Positions 36,809 through 45,831 of a DNA stretch of 64,000 nt are shown piece by piece. Within the stretch, counting starts at the first letter, position 1; each line of letters begins with the position of its first letter. The position numbers and the translations under genes are program-made. Below the pieces are notes generated by a model. It made no database searches and was not told where the DNA came from. It worked only from the letters and a program-made list of their open reading frames with translations. This DNA is from Flavobacterium chungbukense. Lineage in GTDB: Bacteria > Bacteroidota > Bacteroidia > Flavobacteriales > Flavobacteriaceae. Location of the stretch: assembly GCF_020805785.1 (NCBI RefSeq), contig NZ_JAJGZV010000003.1, forward strand, positions 519,632 through 583,631, in the 5' to 3' direction.

Positions 36809-38908
36809 TTATTTTAAAAGTTGATACGCAATTAATGCAGCAAAATAAGCCAATCCGCTCATGAAAACTAACTGCATTGCTGGCCATTTCCATGAATTGG
36901 TTTCTTTTTTAGTAATTGCTAATGTACTTGCACATTGCATCGCAAAAGCATAAAATAACAAAAGAGAAATTCCTGTTGGAAAATCAAAGACTTTCTTTCC
37001 TGTTTCTGGGTGAACTTCTGCCTGCATTTTACTTTTTATGGTTGATTCATTATCAGAATCTCCGACACTATAAATAGTTGCCAAAGTTCCAACAAAAACT
37101 TCACGTGCTGCAAACGAACTAATTAGCGCAATACCAATTTTCCAATCGTAACCGAGAGGCTCAATAACTGGTTCTATGGCGTGCCCCATTAATCCTATAT
37201 ATGAATTTTCTAGTTTTTGAGAATTGACTTCATTTTCAAACTGAGTTTCATCTAAAGTTGTATTTGCAAATCTCTCTTTTACGATATTTTCGGCATCATT
37301 AAATTCTTTTCCAGGACCGTAAGAAGCTAAAAACCAAAGAATAATGGAAATTGCAAGAATGATCTTTCCAGCTCCAGCAATAAATGCTTTCGTTTTTTCT
37401 ACTACATTGATTCCGACATTTTTAAAAAGCGGCATTTTATAACTTGGCATTTCAACCACAAAATAGGTCTTAGATTCCAATTTTAGAACTTTATTTAAAA
37501 TATAAGCAGATAAAATTGCTGCAAAAAAGCCTAAAACATACAAAGCCATTAAGGTCAAACCTTGAACATTCAGAAATCCAAAAATGCGTTTGCTAGGAAC
37601 AACAAGAGAAATTATAATAGCATAAACGGGTAATCTTGCAGAACAAGTGGTGAACGGCGTTACTAAAATAGTAATCAGACGTTCTTTCCAGTTTTCTATA
37701 TTTCTTGTTGCCATGATTGCAGGAATTGCACATGCAGTTCCTGAAATTAATGGCACGACGCTTTTTCCTGAAAGCCCAAATCGGCGCATGATTTTATCCA
37801 TTAAAAAGACCACGCGACTCATATAACCACTTTCTTCCAAAATCGAAATAAACAAGAACAACACGGCAATTTGTGGAATGAAAATAACAACTCCGCCAAT
37901 TCCTGGAATAATTCCCTGCGAAAGTAAATCAGTCAAAATTCCACTCGGCAATTCTTCTGCAACCCAGCTGCTTAATGAAGCAAAAGTACTGTCGATGAAA
38001 TCCATTGGAATCGTTGACCAGCTAAAAATCGATTGGAATATTAAAAATAAAATCGCAAAGAAAATAAGGTAACCAAAAACTTTATGAGTTAAAACGCGAT
38101 CTAGTTTAGCACGAATGTCTTTTGCCATTGAGGCATCAATCTTTAAACCTTCTTTTAAAACATCATTTATAAATTGATATCTTTTGATGGTTTCTTTTTG
38201 CTGTAAGCGCTTTAATTCTGAATGTGATTTGGTAAATGTGCTTCGAACTTCATTTCGATCCAAATTAGAAAAATTGACATCTTGCGTAATAACAAGCCAC
38301 AATTTGTACATTAATTGATTTGGAAAAGCGTGCTGTAACTTCTGAAAATATTCAGGATCAATTACAGAAGCATTTAGACATGGTTCGTGCGGAATGGTTT
38401 TATAAGAAACAATAAGTTCTTTTAATTGATCAATTCCTAAACCTTTTCTTGAACTTACTAAAGCAATTTTAGTTTTTAATTTTTCTTCTAAGTACGGAAT
38501 GTCAAGGGTAATTCCTTTTCTTTCCATACGATCCGACATATTAATCACTAAAATCGTCGGAATTTCAAGATCTTTTATTTGGGTGTAAATCAGTAAGTTT
38601 CTTTTCAGATTTTCAACATCTGTTACTACAACTGCTACATCCGGATATAATTTATCGTTTTTATTTAATAAAAGTTCAATAACAACGCTTTCGTCCATCG
38701 AACTTGCATTCAAACTATACGTTCCAGGTAAATCAAGAATATTTGCTTTTACGTTATTGGGTAATTTACAGAAACCCATTTTCTTTTCAACCGTAATTCC
38801 AGGATAATTTCCAACTTGCTGATTAAGACCCGTTAATTGATTAAAAACAGAAGTTTTTCCGGTATTTGGGTTTCCGATAAGGGCAACATTAATATTCTGA
38901 ACGCTCAT
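36809..38908 (-). CDS. feoB: Ferrous iron transporter FeoB
   Basis: A 699-residue inner-membrane Fe(II) transporter. The N-terminal G domain (about 1-165) has GNPNTGKTS (12-20), the switch region LPGTYSL and VINMSD. The transmembrane part carries two gate-like repeats (for example GIIPGIGGVVIFIPQIAVLF and SGTACAIPAIMATR, TTCSARLPVY) and the C-terminal block FAAREVFVGTLATIY. The length is normal. Its ATG overlaps the feoA stop (TAATG), giving tight coupling. Regulation by iron is expected for the family, but no clear Fur box was identified. Confidence 0.97.
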   Translation of the reverse strand: MSVQNINVALIGNPNTGKTSVFNQLTGLNQQVGNYPGITVEKKMGFCKLPNNVKANILDLPGTYSLNASSMDESVVIELLLNKNDKLYPDVAVVVTDVENLKRNLLIYTQIKDLEIPTILVINMSDRMERKGITLDIPYLEEKLKTKIALVSSRKGLGIDQLKELIVSYKTIPHEPCLNASVIDPEYFQKLQHAFPNQLMYKLWLVITQDVNFSNLDRNEVRSTFTKSHSELKRLQQKETIKRYQFINDVLKEGLKIDASMAKDIRAKLDRVLTHKVFGYLIFFAILFLIFQSIFSWSTIPMDFIDSTFASLSSWVAEELPSGILTDLLSQGIIPGIGGVVIFIPQIAVLFLFISILEESGYMSRVVFLMDKIMRRFGLSGKSVVPLISGTACAIPAIMATRNIENWKERLITILVTPFTTCSARLPVYAIIISLVVPSKRIFGFLNVQGLTLMALYVLGFFAAILSAYILNKVLKLESKTYFVVEMPSYKMPLFKNVGINVVEKTKAFIAGAGKIILAISIILWFLASYGPGKEFNDAENIVKERFANTTLDETQFENEVNSQKLENSYIGLMGHAIEPVIEPLGYDWKIGIALISSFAAREVFVGTLATIYSVGDSDNESTIKSKMQAEVHPETGKKVFDFPTGISLLLFYAFAMQCASTLAITKKETNSWKWPAMQLVFMSGLAYFAALIAYQLLK

Positions 38909-39147
38909 TATAAATTGTTTTGGATAAGTTCAACTTCAATTTCACGAGCCGTTTCAATACGAATTGCAACATGCGAACCGTTTATGTCTAAATATAAAGG
39001 ATCGCCAAAAGGAGCAACCTGCAGCAATTCAACTAAGCTACCCGGCAGACAACCCATTTCTAATAATTTAAGTGGAATAAGATCGATATCAAAATCTTTG
39101 ATAATGGCTTTTTCGCCTTTTTTCAGAGTGTGTATTGTATTTTGCAA
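38908..39147 (-). CDS. feoA: FeoA SH3-like protein
   Basis: A 79-residue cytoplasmic protein of the FeoA family (SH3-like barrel): LIPLKLLEMGCLPGSLVELLQVAPFGDPLYLDI and a final HVAIRIETAREIEV. It is needed for FeoB function. No ATG is available near the N-terminus: the frame is closed by a stop 3 codons upstream, and the only suitable start is TTG at 39147, 25 bp downstream of a -7 promoter element. It overlaps feoB by one base. Confidence 0.92.
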   Translation of the reverse strand: MQNTIHTLKKGEKAIIKDFDIDLIPLKLLEMGCLPGSLVELLQVAPFGDPLYLDINGSHVAIRIETAREIEVELIQNNL

Positions 39148-39172
39148 GCTTATTTAGATTGAATTTAGATTG

Positions 39173-39180
39173 CAAAAATA
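39173..39180 (-). promoter_or_regulatory. -7 promoter element of feoAB
   Basis: On the minus strand TATTTTTG matches TAnnTTTG, 25 bp before the TTG start of feoA. Confidence 0.55.
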
Positions 39181-39348
39181 GGTAATTATTATATATTTAT
39201 GGGCATTTAATGCTTACACAAATGCTAAATGTTTCTAAAAATAAGGGATTAACCAAAGAAAAGGCAGTTTTAAAATCTTAATTTAGAAAATAAGCTATCC
39301 GTGTTAAAGATTTCAAAAATAGATTTCTAATAAATAATGCTTTAAAAA

Positions 39349-39759
39349 CTATTTGATTTTTTTTAATTTATAAGTGCATTCTTCAATACAATTACTCGGA
39401 TTGAGAAAAAGAGTATTGTTTTCTACTCGAAAATATCTTGTCAGTTTGCCTGCAGAATTTTCAAGGCCTGTGTTAAAATTGTCGCAATCATAGTCCAGCT
39501 CTAATATATTTCCATCTGTTGTAAAGTGGCCTGTAGAGCATTCTGAAAATTGCGTTGAGGTAAAAGTACTATCGGCATTAAAAGTGTATTGTTCGCCGTT
39601 TTTTACTAATTTCCATTTTGTATCAAGTCCGCCATCACTGATTTTGGCTTGAGTTAATCTCCAAGTGCCTATAATCGAAGTATTTTTAATGGAATTTTCG
39701 TCGCGATCACAACTAATAAATAAACAGGAAAATAAAATGGTTAGAAATAGCGATTTCAT
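39349..39759 (-). CDS. Lipocalin-like lipoprotein
   Basis: A 136-residue predicted lipoprotein (SCLFISC lipobox, Cys17). The body shows IIGTWRLTQAKI, YTFNADSTFTSTQF and a run of short beta strands, as in the lipocalin-like domains frequent in Bacteroidota lipoproteins. Four more Cys (in SECSTG, DYDCDN, SNCIEEC) may form disulfides. Function is unknown. It stands between feo and the SCO gene on the same strand with long gaps, so it is probably transcribed alone. Confidence 0.75.
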   Translation of the reverse strand: MKSLFLTILFSCLFISCDRDENSIKNTSIIGTWRLTQAKISDGGLDTKWKLVKNGEQYTFNADSTFTSTQFSECSTGHFTTDGNILELDYDCDNFNTGLENSAGKLTRYFRVENNTLFLNPSNCIEECTYKLKKIK

Positions 39760-39914
39760 AATTTTAATGTTTTAGTTAGTAATGCTACGTTGCCGTTTTA
39801 CATTATAAATCAAAATTTAAAATTATAAAAAAAATCGCACAATTATACAAAAAAACATTAAGAATTGTTTTTAATTTATCCTTACTATGTTTTAAATGAG
39901 ATAGGAAAGGGATT

Positions 39915-40580
39915 TTACTCTTGAGAAAGGAAATCAATATCTTCTAAAAGACGTTTTATATCTTCTTTATTTGTTCCGTCGTAAAAACCTCGAACACGGC
40001 GTTTTTGATCGACTAAAACAAAATTCTCCGTATGTACCATATCATAAAGCTGATCTGGTCTTCCTAATTTAACAGCCAAATACGATTTTCTAGCCATTGA
40101 ATAGATTTCTTTTTTATCTCCCGTAACCAAATTCCATTTACTATCTACAACGCCATATTTAATGGCATATGCTTTTAAAACGGAAACACTGTCTACTTCA
40201 GGAAAAACGGTATGAGAAAGCAGCATTACTTTAGGATTATTTAAAACTGCCTTCTGAACATCAACTAAATTGGTTGACATTTTTGGGCAGATCGATCCGC
40301 AGGTTGTAAAGAAGAAATCTGCAACATAGATCTTCCCTTCGTAATTTTTCTGTGTAATGGTATCGCCATTTTGGTTAACAAATGAAAAATCTGCAATTGT
40401 GTGGTATTTGCTTTTATATTGAACGGTACTATCCACTAATTCAGGATTTACATCGGCTGGATTGTAAATAGGAAGTGTCTTTTTAGGTTTTAATGCAGAA
40501 TAAAACAGAGATATCGTAACAACCGAAAATACTATTAAAACAATAAAGAATTTACGGTACTTGTATAAAAGCGATTTCAT
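39915..40580 (-). CDS. SCO1/SenC family protein
   Basis: A 221-residue membrane-anchored thioredoxin-fold protein from the SCO family, which delivers copper to cytochrome oxidase or maintains its cysteines. The N-terminal helix (about 10-30) anchors it; FFTTCGSICPKMS has the CxxxC pair (Cys94, Cys98) and VHTENFVLVD the conserved His183. The ATG at 40580 is preferred: an upstream in-frame TTG at 40598 overlaps the -7 promoter motif. No cytochrome oxidase genes are in the window. Confidence 0.93.
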   Translation of the reverse strand: MKSLLYKYRKFFIVLIVFSVVTISLFYSALKPKKTLPIYNPADVNPELVDSTVQYKSKYHTIADFSFVNQNGDTITQKNYEGKIYVADFFFTTCGSICPKMSTNLVDVQKAVLNNPKVMLLSHTVFPEVDSVSVLKAYAIKYGVVDSKWNLVTGDKKEIYSMARKSYLAVKLGRPDQLYDMVHTENFVLVDQKRRVRGFYDGTNKEDIKRLLEDIDFLSQE

Positions 40581-40595
40581 AAAAATAATTTGGCG

Positions 40596-40603
40596 CAAAA
40601 ATA
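40596..40603 (-). promoter_or_regulatory. -7 promoter element of SCO gene
   Basis: On the minus strand TATTTTTG matches TAnnTTTG, 15 bp before the ATG at 40580. Confidence 0.5.
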
Positions 40604-40771
40604 CAAAAAGCAGATTTTAAAAACTTTACTGGAATATTTTTTTAACAGCCTTTTGTAACATTTACATCGAATAGTTGTCTAATGATTTAATTTTAAATTT
40701 CGAATTGTGAAATTTGTACGTCTTTTTGACTTTACAGTTAGAATTTTAACATAATTTCAAGATAATAACAA

Positions 40772-40779
40772 TATGTTTG
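40772..40779 (+). promoter_or_regulatory. -7 promoter element of first M13 peptidase
   Basis: TATGTTTG matches TAnnTTTG. The surrounding AATAACAATATGTTTGTA is repeated upstream of the second M13 gene. Confidence 0.6.
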
Positions 40780-40805
40780 TATTTTCCCTTAAACACTAAA
40801 TTTTT

Positions 40806-42863
40806 ATGAAAAAACAATTTGCTAAACCTGTGTTTGGTGTTTTATCTGCAATGTTTTCGTTGACAGTAGCTCAGGCACAAAACGCTCCTAAAGAACCAGG
40901 TATCAATGTATCTTACATGGATACAAAAGTAAAACCAAGTGAGGACTTTTTTAAATATGTAAACGGAACTTGGTTGGATAAAACTGAAATTCCTAGCGAT
41001 AGAACAACTTGGGGAAGTTTTAATGAACTGATCAAAAGAACGGACAAAGATGTAATGGCAGTTTTAAAAGAAGCTTCTAAAAACCCGAAATACAAATCGA
41101 ATACAGATCAGGGAAAAGCGGTTAATTTATTCAATACTTATTTAGATTCTGTTGGAAGAAATAAAAGAGGAATTGAGCCTTTAAAACCGTACTTGAAAAA
41201 AATCGATGCTATTAAAAATATTGCTGATGTTCAGAAATATTTAGTAGAAATGGAAAAAGAAGGTGGTGGTGGATTTTTCGGAATTTACATTGGCGCTGAC
41301 GACAAAAACAGTTCTAAAAATTCTATAAACCTTGCTCCAAGCAGTCTTGGACTTTCAGATAAAGATTATTACATTTCTGATGATAAGGATTCTAAAGAAA
41401 AACGTGCTAAATATGAATTGCACGTAGCAAGAATGCTTCAATTTATTGGAGAATCTCCAGAAAAAGCAAAACAAAGTGCGGCTTCAATTTTAGCTTTAGA
41501 AACAGAATTATCTAAACCAAGATTGAACAGAGTTGAAAGAAGAGACAGCCGTTTGCAATACAATCCGATGACAATTGCTGAAATTCAGAAATTGACTCCG
41601 GCAATTAAATGGAACGAATATTTTGCAGGTTTAGGAATCGCTAAAGTAAATGAAGTGATTGTTTCTGAACCTAAATATATGACAGCGCTACAAACTGTTT
41701 TCTCAGAAAACAAAGTAGAACAATGGAAAGAATATTTAAAGTGGGATTTGCTTAATGGTGCTGCTAGCCAATTAACAACAGATCTTGATCAAGCTAATTT
41801 CGATTTTTATAGCAAAACATTAAGAGGCGCAATTAAACAGCTTCCTGCTGAAGAAAGAGCATTAAATGTGGTTAACGGAACAGTTGGTGAGGCTCTTGGA
41901 AAACTGTATGTTGAAAAAGTTTTTCCTGCTGAAGCTAAAACTAAGGCTGTTGACATGATTCATAATGTGATTACGGCGTACCAAAACCGTATTAACAATT
42001 TAAGCTGGATGTCTAAAGATACTAAGGCAAAAGCAATTGAAAAGCTGAACAAGATTACGATTAAAGTGGGATATCCTGATAAATGGAAAGACTACTCGGC
42101 TCTTGAGATTAAAAGTGTTGCAGAAGGTGGAAGCTATTTTGAAAACACTAAAAACTTAGCCAAATGGAACTTTAAGAAAAGCGTGGATAAATTGCCTAAA
42201 CCAGTTGATAAAACAGAATGGCATATGTCTCCTCAAACGGTAAATGCTTATTACAATCCGTCTTACAACGAAATTGTATTTCCAGCTGCAATCTTACAAC
42301 CGCCTTTCTACAATTATCAAGCTGACGAAGCGGTTAATTATGGTGGAATCGGAGCCGTAATCGGACACGAAATCTCTCACGGTTTTGACGATTCTGGAGC
42401 TCGTTACAATGCTGATGGAAATTTAGTTGACTGGTGGACAGAAGAGGACTTAAAACAATTTACAGCTTTAGGAACTGCTTTAGCAAATCAATACAGTGCA
42501 CTTGAGCCATTGCCAGGAGTACACGTTGACGGTAATTTTACTTTAGGTGAAAACATTGGAGATTTAGGTGGAATTAATGCAGCTTACGATGGTCTGCAAT
42601 TGTACTTAAAAGAAAAAGGAAATCCAGGTTTAATTGATGGATTTACACCTGAACAGCGTTTCTTTATTTCGTGGGCGACGGTTTGGAGAACAAAAACTAG
42701 AGATGAAGCTATCAAAAATCAAGTAAAAACAGATCCGCACTCTCCTGGAATGTACAGAGCTTATGTGCCAATTCAGAATGTCGATGCTTTCTACAATGCT
42801 TTCAATATTAAGAAAGGTGATAAAATGTATGTTGAACCAGAAAAACGAGTTAAAATCTGGTAA
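40806..42863 (+). CDS. M13 family zinc metallopeptidase, copy 1
   Basis: A 685-residue exported neprilysin-like (PepO/M13) endopeptidase. The signal peptide ends SLTVAQAQN. The N-terminal domain has DFFKYVNGTWLDKTEIPSDR; the catalytic domain has NAYYNPSYNEIVFPAAILQPPFY, HExxH at 521-525 (VIGHEISHGFDD), the third zinc ligand in GENIGDLGG, and the C-terminal KTDPHSPGMYRA and PEKRVKIW. All catalytic residues are intact. It is immediately followed by a paralogue with nearly the same sequence over the catalytic half. The substrate is probably a periplasmic peptide. Confidence 0.96.
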   Translation: MKKQFAKPVFGVLSAMFSLTVAQAQNAPKEPGINVSYMDTKVKPSEDFFKYVNGTWLDKTEIPSDRTTWGSFNELIKRTDKDVMAVLKEASKNPKYKSNTDQGKAVNLFNTYLDSVGRNKRGIEPLKPYLKKIDAIKNIADVQKYLVEMEKEGGGGFFGIYIGADDKNSSKNSINLAPSSLGLSDKDYYISDDKDSKEKRAKYELHVARMLQFIGESPEKAKQSAASILALETELSKPRLNRVERRDSRLQYNPMTIAEIQKLTPAIKWNEYFAGLGIAKVNEVIVSEPKYMTALQTVFSENKVEQWKEYLKWDLLNGAASQLTTDLDQANFDFYSKTLRGAIKQLPAEERALNVVNGTVGEALGKLYVEKVFPAEAKTKAVDMIHNVITAYQNRINNLSWMSKDTKAKAIEKLNKITIKVGYPDKWKDYSALEIKSVAEGGSYFENTKNLAKWNFKKSVDKLPKPVDKTEWHMSPQTVNAYYNPSYNEIVFPAAILQPPFYNYQADEAVNYGGIGAVIGHEISHGFDDSGARYNADGNLVDWWTEEDLKQFTALGTALANQYSALEPLPGVHVDGNFTLGENIGDLGGINAAYDGLQLYLKEKGNPGLIDGFTPEQRFFISWATVWRTKTRDEAIKNQVKTDPHSPGMYRAYVPIQNVDAFYNAFNIKKGDKMYVEPEKRVKIW

Positions 42864-42880
42864 TCAAAATATAAAATATA

Positions 42881-42909
42881 AAAACGGCGCTTATTTAGCG
42901 TCGTTTTTT
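42881..42909 (+). terminator. Intrinsic terminator between the two M13 genes
   Basis: AAAACGGCGCT (42881-42891) pairs with AGCGTCGTTTT (42897-42907) with one G-T wobble, followed by T residues. Confidence 0.85.
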
Positions 42910-42996
42910 GATTTCTGGCAATTCGATAAAAAATGTCTAATATTTTTTTAGATTAATTATTCGAAAATTTTAACATAGAGTTAGAAATAATAACAA

Positions 42997-43004
42997 TATG
43001 TTTG
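42997..43004 (+). promoter_or_regulatory. -7 promoter element of second M13 peptidase
   Basis: TATGTTTG in the same AATAACAATATGTTTGTA context as the first copy, 26 bp before the ATG at 43031. Confidence 0.6.
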
Positions 43005-43030
43005 TAAATATACTAAAACACTAAATAAAA

Positions 43031-45091
43031 ATGATTAAAAAGCTTTCTAAACCTATGTTTTGTGTGGTTTCTGCAATGTTTTCGTTAACAGCAGTACAAG
43101 CACAAAATGCAAAGCCAAAGGAACCGGGAATTAATGTTTCTAACATGGATCCTAAAGTTAGTGCAAATCAGGATTTTTTCCGTTATGTAAACGGTTCTTG
43201 GTTAGATAAAACAGAAATTCCAAGTGACCGTAATTCTTGGGGAAGTTTTAATGAACTTCGTCAAAAGACCGATAATGATGCGCTTGCTATTTTAAAAGCC
43301 GCTTCAAAAGATCCGAAGTATAAATCAAATACAGATCAGGGTAAAGCAATTGCTTTATTCAATACTATTTTAGATACTGTTGGAAGAAATAAAAGAGGAG
43401 TTGCACCGCTTCAGCCTTATTTGAAGAAAATCGATGCTATTAAAAATGTTGCAGATCTTCAGAATTATATTACTGAAATGCAGCTTGCTGGTGGTTCTGG
43501 TTTCTTTGGAGTATATGTAGGAGCTGATGCTAAAAACAGTAATAAAAATTCGGTAACATTAAGTCCAGGTGGTTTAGGATTATCGGATAAAGATTATTAC
43601 AACTCAGACGACAAAGATTCTAAAGAAAAACGTGAAAAATATGAAGAACACGTTGCAAGAATGTTACAATACATTGGAGAATCGCCTGCAAAAGCAAAAG
43701 AAAGTGCGAAACAGATCTTAGCTTTAGAAGTTGAAATGTCTGCACCAAGATTAGACCGTGTGGAGAGAAGAGACAGAAGAAAACAATACAATCCAACAGC
43801 TGTTGCTGATTTGAAAAAAAACACACCTTCTATTCAATGGGAAAAATATTTCACAGGAATTGGAATGGCAAAATTAGATACTGTAAACGTTGCACAGCCT
43901 CGTTATATGATTGCTTTAGAAAAGACTTTTACAGAAAAGAAAGTAGAAGCTTGGAAAGAATATTTGAAATGGTCGCTTTTAAATAAAACGGCTTCAACTT
44001 TAACGACAGATATTGAAAATGCAAACTTCGATTTTTACGGAAAAACATTAACAGGAGCTTTAAAACAGCGTCCTCGTGAAGAAGTAGCTTTACAAGTAAT
44101 CAACGGAGCAACAGGAGAAGCTTTAGGAAAATTATATGTAGAAAAATTATTTCCTGCTGAAGCAAAAGCAAAGGCAAAAGACATGATTGCGAATGTAATG
44201 CTAGCTTATGAAAACAGAATCAATGCTTTACCTTGGATGTCTAAAGAGACAAAAACGAAAGCTATTGAGAAACTAAACAAATTGACCGTTAAGATTGGTT
44301 ATCCGGATAAATGGAAAGATTATTCTAAATTAGAACTTAAAAATGTAAATGAAGGCGGTACTTATTTTGATAATATGAAAAATCTATCAAAATGGGCGTA
44401 TGCAGAAAACTTGGCTAAATTAGGTAAACCAGTTGATAAAACAGAGTGGGGAATGTCACCGCAAACGGTTAATGCTTATTTCAATCCTTCTTACAACGAA
44501 ATTGTATTCCCTGCAGCGATTTTGCAACCGCCTTTCTACAATTATCAAGCTGACGAAGCGGTAAATTATGGTGGAATTGGAGCTGTAATCGGACACGAAA
44601 TCTCTCACGGTTTTGATGATTCTGGAGCGCGTTACAATGCTGACGGAAATTTAGTTGATTGGTGGACACCAGAAGACTTAAAACAATTTACAGCTCTTGG
44701 AGGACAGTTGGCTGCGCAATACAGCGCTTTAGAACCGCTTCCAGGGATCTTTGTAGACGGTAAATTTACATTAGGTGAAAACATCGGAGATTTAGGTGGT
44801 ACTAATGCTGCTTACGATGGTTTACAATTGTATTTGAAAAAACACGGAAATCCAGGTCTAATTGACGGATTTACTCCAGAACAGCGTTTCTTTATTTCTT
44901 GGGCAACGGTTTGGAGAACAAAATCTCGTGACGAAGCTATTAAAAGTCAAGTTAAAACAGATCCGCACTCTCCAGGAATGTACAGAGCGGTTGTGCCAAT
45001 TAAAAACTTAGATTCTTTTTACCAAGCTTTCGGAATCAAAAAAGGAGATCCGATGTATTTAGAACCTGAAAAAAGGGTTAAAATCTGGTAA
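43031..45091 (+). CDS. M13 family zinc metallopeptidase, copy 2
   Basis: A 686-residue tandem paralogue of the gene just upstream, with the same signal peptide layout (SLTAVQAQN), the same DFFRYVNGSWLDKTEIPSDR block, HExxH at 522-526 and an intact C-terminus PEKRVKIW. Differences concentrate in the N-terminal lid domain (for example RKQYNPTAVADLKKNTPS against RLQYNPMTIAEIQKLTPA), which controls access in this family, so the copies may differ in peptide preference. The gene is monocistronic, with its own promoter and terminator. Confidence 0.96.
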   Translation: MIKKLSKPMFCVVSAMFSLTAVQAQNAKPKEPGINVSNMDPKVSANQDFFRYVNGSWLDKTEIPSDRNSWGSFNELRQKTDNDALAILKAASKDPKYKSNTDQGKAIALFNTILDTVGRNKRGVAPLQPYLKKIDAIKNVADLQNYITEMQLAGGSGFFGVYVGADAKNSNKNSVTLSPGGLGLSDKDYYNSDDKDSKEKREKYEEHVARMLQYIGESPAKAKESAKQILALEVEMSAPRLDRVERRDRRKQYNPTAVADLKKNTPSIQWEKYFTGIGMAKLDTVNVAQPRYMIALEKTFTEKKVEAWKEYLKWSLLNKTASTLTTDIENANFDFYGKTLTGALKQRPREEVALQVINGATGEALGKLYVEKLFPAEAKAKAKDMIANVMLAYENRINALPWMSKETKTKAIEKLNKLTVKIGYPDKWKDYSKLELKNVNEGGTYFDNMKNLSKWAYAENLAKLGKPVDKTEWGMSPQTVNAYFNPSYNEIVFPAAILQPPFYNYQADEAVNYGGIGAVIGHEISHGFDDSGARYNADGNLVDWWTPEDLKQFTALGGQLAAQYSALEPLPGIFVDGKFTLGENIGDLGGTNAAYDGLQLYLKKHGNPGLIDGFTPEQRFFISWATVWRTKSRDEAIKSQVKTDPHSPGMYRAVVPIKNLDSFYQAFGIKKGDPMYLEPEKRVKIW

Positions 45092-45106
45092 TTTTTAATG
45101 AATTAT

Positions 45107-45146
45107 AAAAAAAGGCTGTTTCACAAAGTTGAGACAGCCTTTTTTA
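45107..45146 (+). terminator. Intrinsic terminator of second M13 gene
   Basis: GGCTGTTTCA pairs with TGAGACAGCC (one mismatch), flanked by A7 and T6 runs. It begins 16 bp after the M13 stop. The stem core is shared with the terminator at 45373-45407. Confidence 0.9.
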
Positions 45147-45161
45147 TTTAATACATTTTTT

Positions 45162-45335
45162 GTTCCGAAGGAACATTTCGTCGGTAGCATAAAATCATAT
45201 TTGTTTCCCGTTTACGTTCTGTAGTAACGTTTGATTTTGATATTTTTTTTTATAATCTAATTTGCCTCAAACGTTCCTACGGAACGTAAATCTGCTGGAT
45301 ATTATTTTTACCTACCCACGAAACATTCCTACGGA
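45162..45335. repeat. GTTCC..GGAAC palindromes
   Basis: The 331-bp gene-free gap 45092-45422 holds GTTCC-GAA-GGAAC (45162-45174), ACGTTCC-TAC-GGAACGT (45271-45287) and a decayed ATTCCTACGGA (45326-45336). They are bracketed by two matching terminators. The hairpin design (5-7 bp arms, 3-nt loop) is like the REP-type modules elsewhere in the window but with different sequence, so it may be a second repeat family. Confidence 0.65.
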
Positions 45336-45372
45336 CTGAAAATCAAATGCGAAACAATAAATAATACACAGC

Positions 45373-45407
45373 AAAAAGGGCTGTCTCAAACTGAGACAGC
45401 CCTTTTA
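45373..45407 (-). terminator. Intrinsic terminator of the cytochrome c gene
   Basis: GGGCTGTCTCA (45378-45388) and TGAGACAGCCC (45392-45402) form a perfect 11-bp stem with a 3-nt loop, A5 on the left and T4 on the right. It lies 16 bp downstream of the minus-strand cytochrome gene. Confidence 0.88.
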
Positions 45408-45422
45408 TATTGTAAAAGCCAA

Positions 45423-45821
45423 TTATTTTAAGTGACTATAAATGTAAGTTTCAATAGCTTTCAATTCTTCATCAGACATTTCTTTTGTAATGGCAAAATT
45501 GGTCTGCATTACTGCAAATTGACTCGGATCTACAATTGGTTCGGCATTTCCTTTTAAGAAATTAACCATATTACCATTTTTATCTTTATAGATTTTGGCA
45601 ATTTCTTTAATGCTTGGCCCAATCACTTTTTGATCTGGCTGATGGCATGCAAAGCAATTTCCTGTTCCTTCAAAAAGTTGTTTTCCTAATTCTTCTGGTG
45701 TTTTGGCTTTCGCCGATTCTCCTTCAGAATATGTTTCGTTTGTCTGATCTGTTTTTTCAGAACCCTCTTTTTTACAAGAGGCAAAAGCTAAAACAGCAGC
45801 TAAAAATACTGCTTTATTCAT
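45423..45821 (-). CDS. Lipoprotein c-type cytochrome (monoheme)
   Basis: A 132-residue predicted lipoprotein (lipobox ending ASC, Cys16). After an acidic, low-complexity linker comes a class I cytochrome c domain with the heme motif CFACH (Cys56, Cys59, His60), GPSIKEIAKIYK and a candidate axial Met in QFAVMQTNFAIT. The C-terminal helix EELKAIETYIYSH is typical. It would carry electrons in the periplasm or on the outer membrane. It follows the gene at 45832 by 10 bp and is probably co-transcribed with it. Confidence 0.93.
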   Translation of the reverse strand: MNKAVFLAAVLAFASCKKEGSEKTDQTNETYSEGESAKAKTPEELGKQLFEGTGNCFACHQPDQKVIGPSIKEIAKIYKDKNGNMVNFLKGNAEPIVDPSQFAVMQTNFAITKEMSDEELKAIETYIYSHLK

Positions 45822-45831
45822 ATTTTATTTA

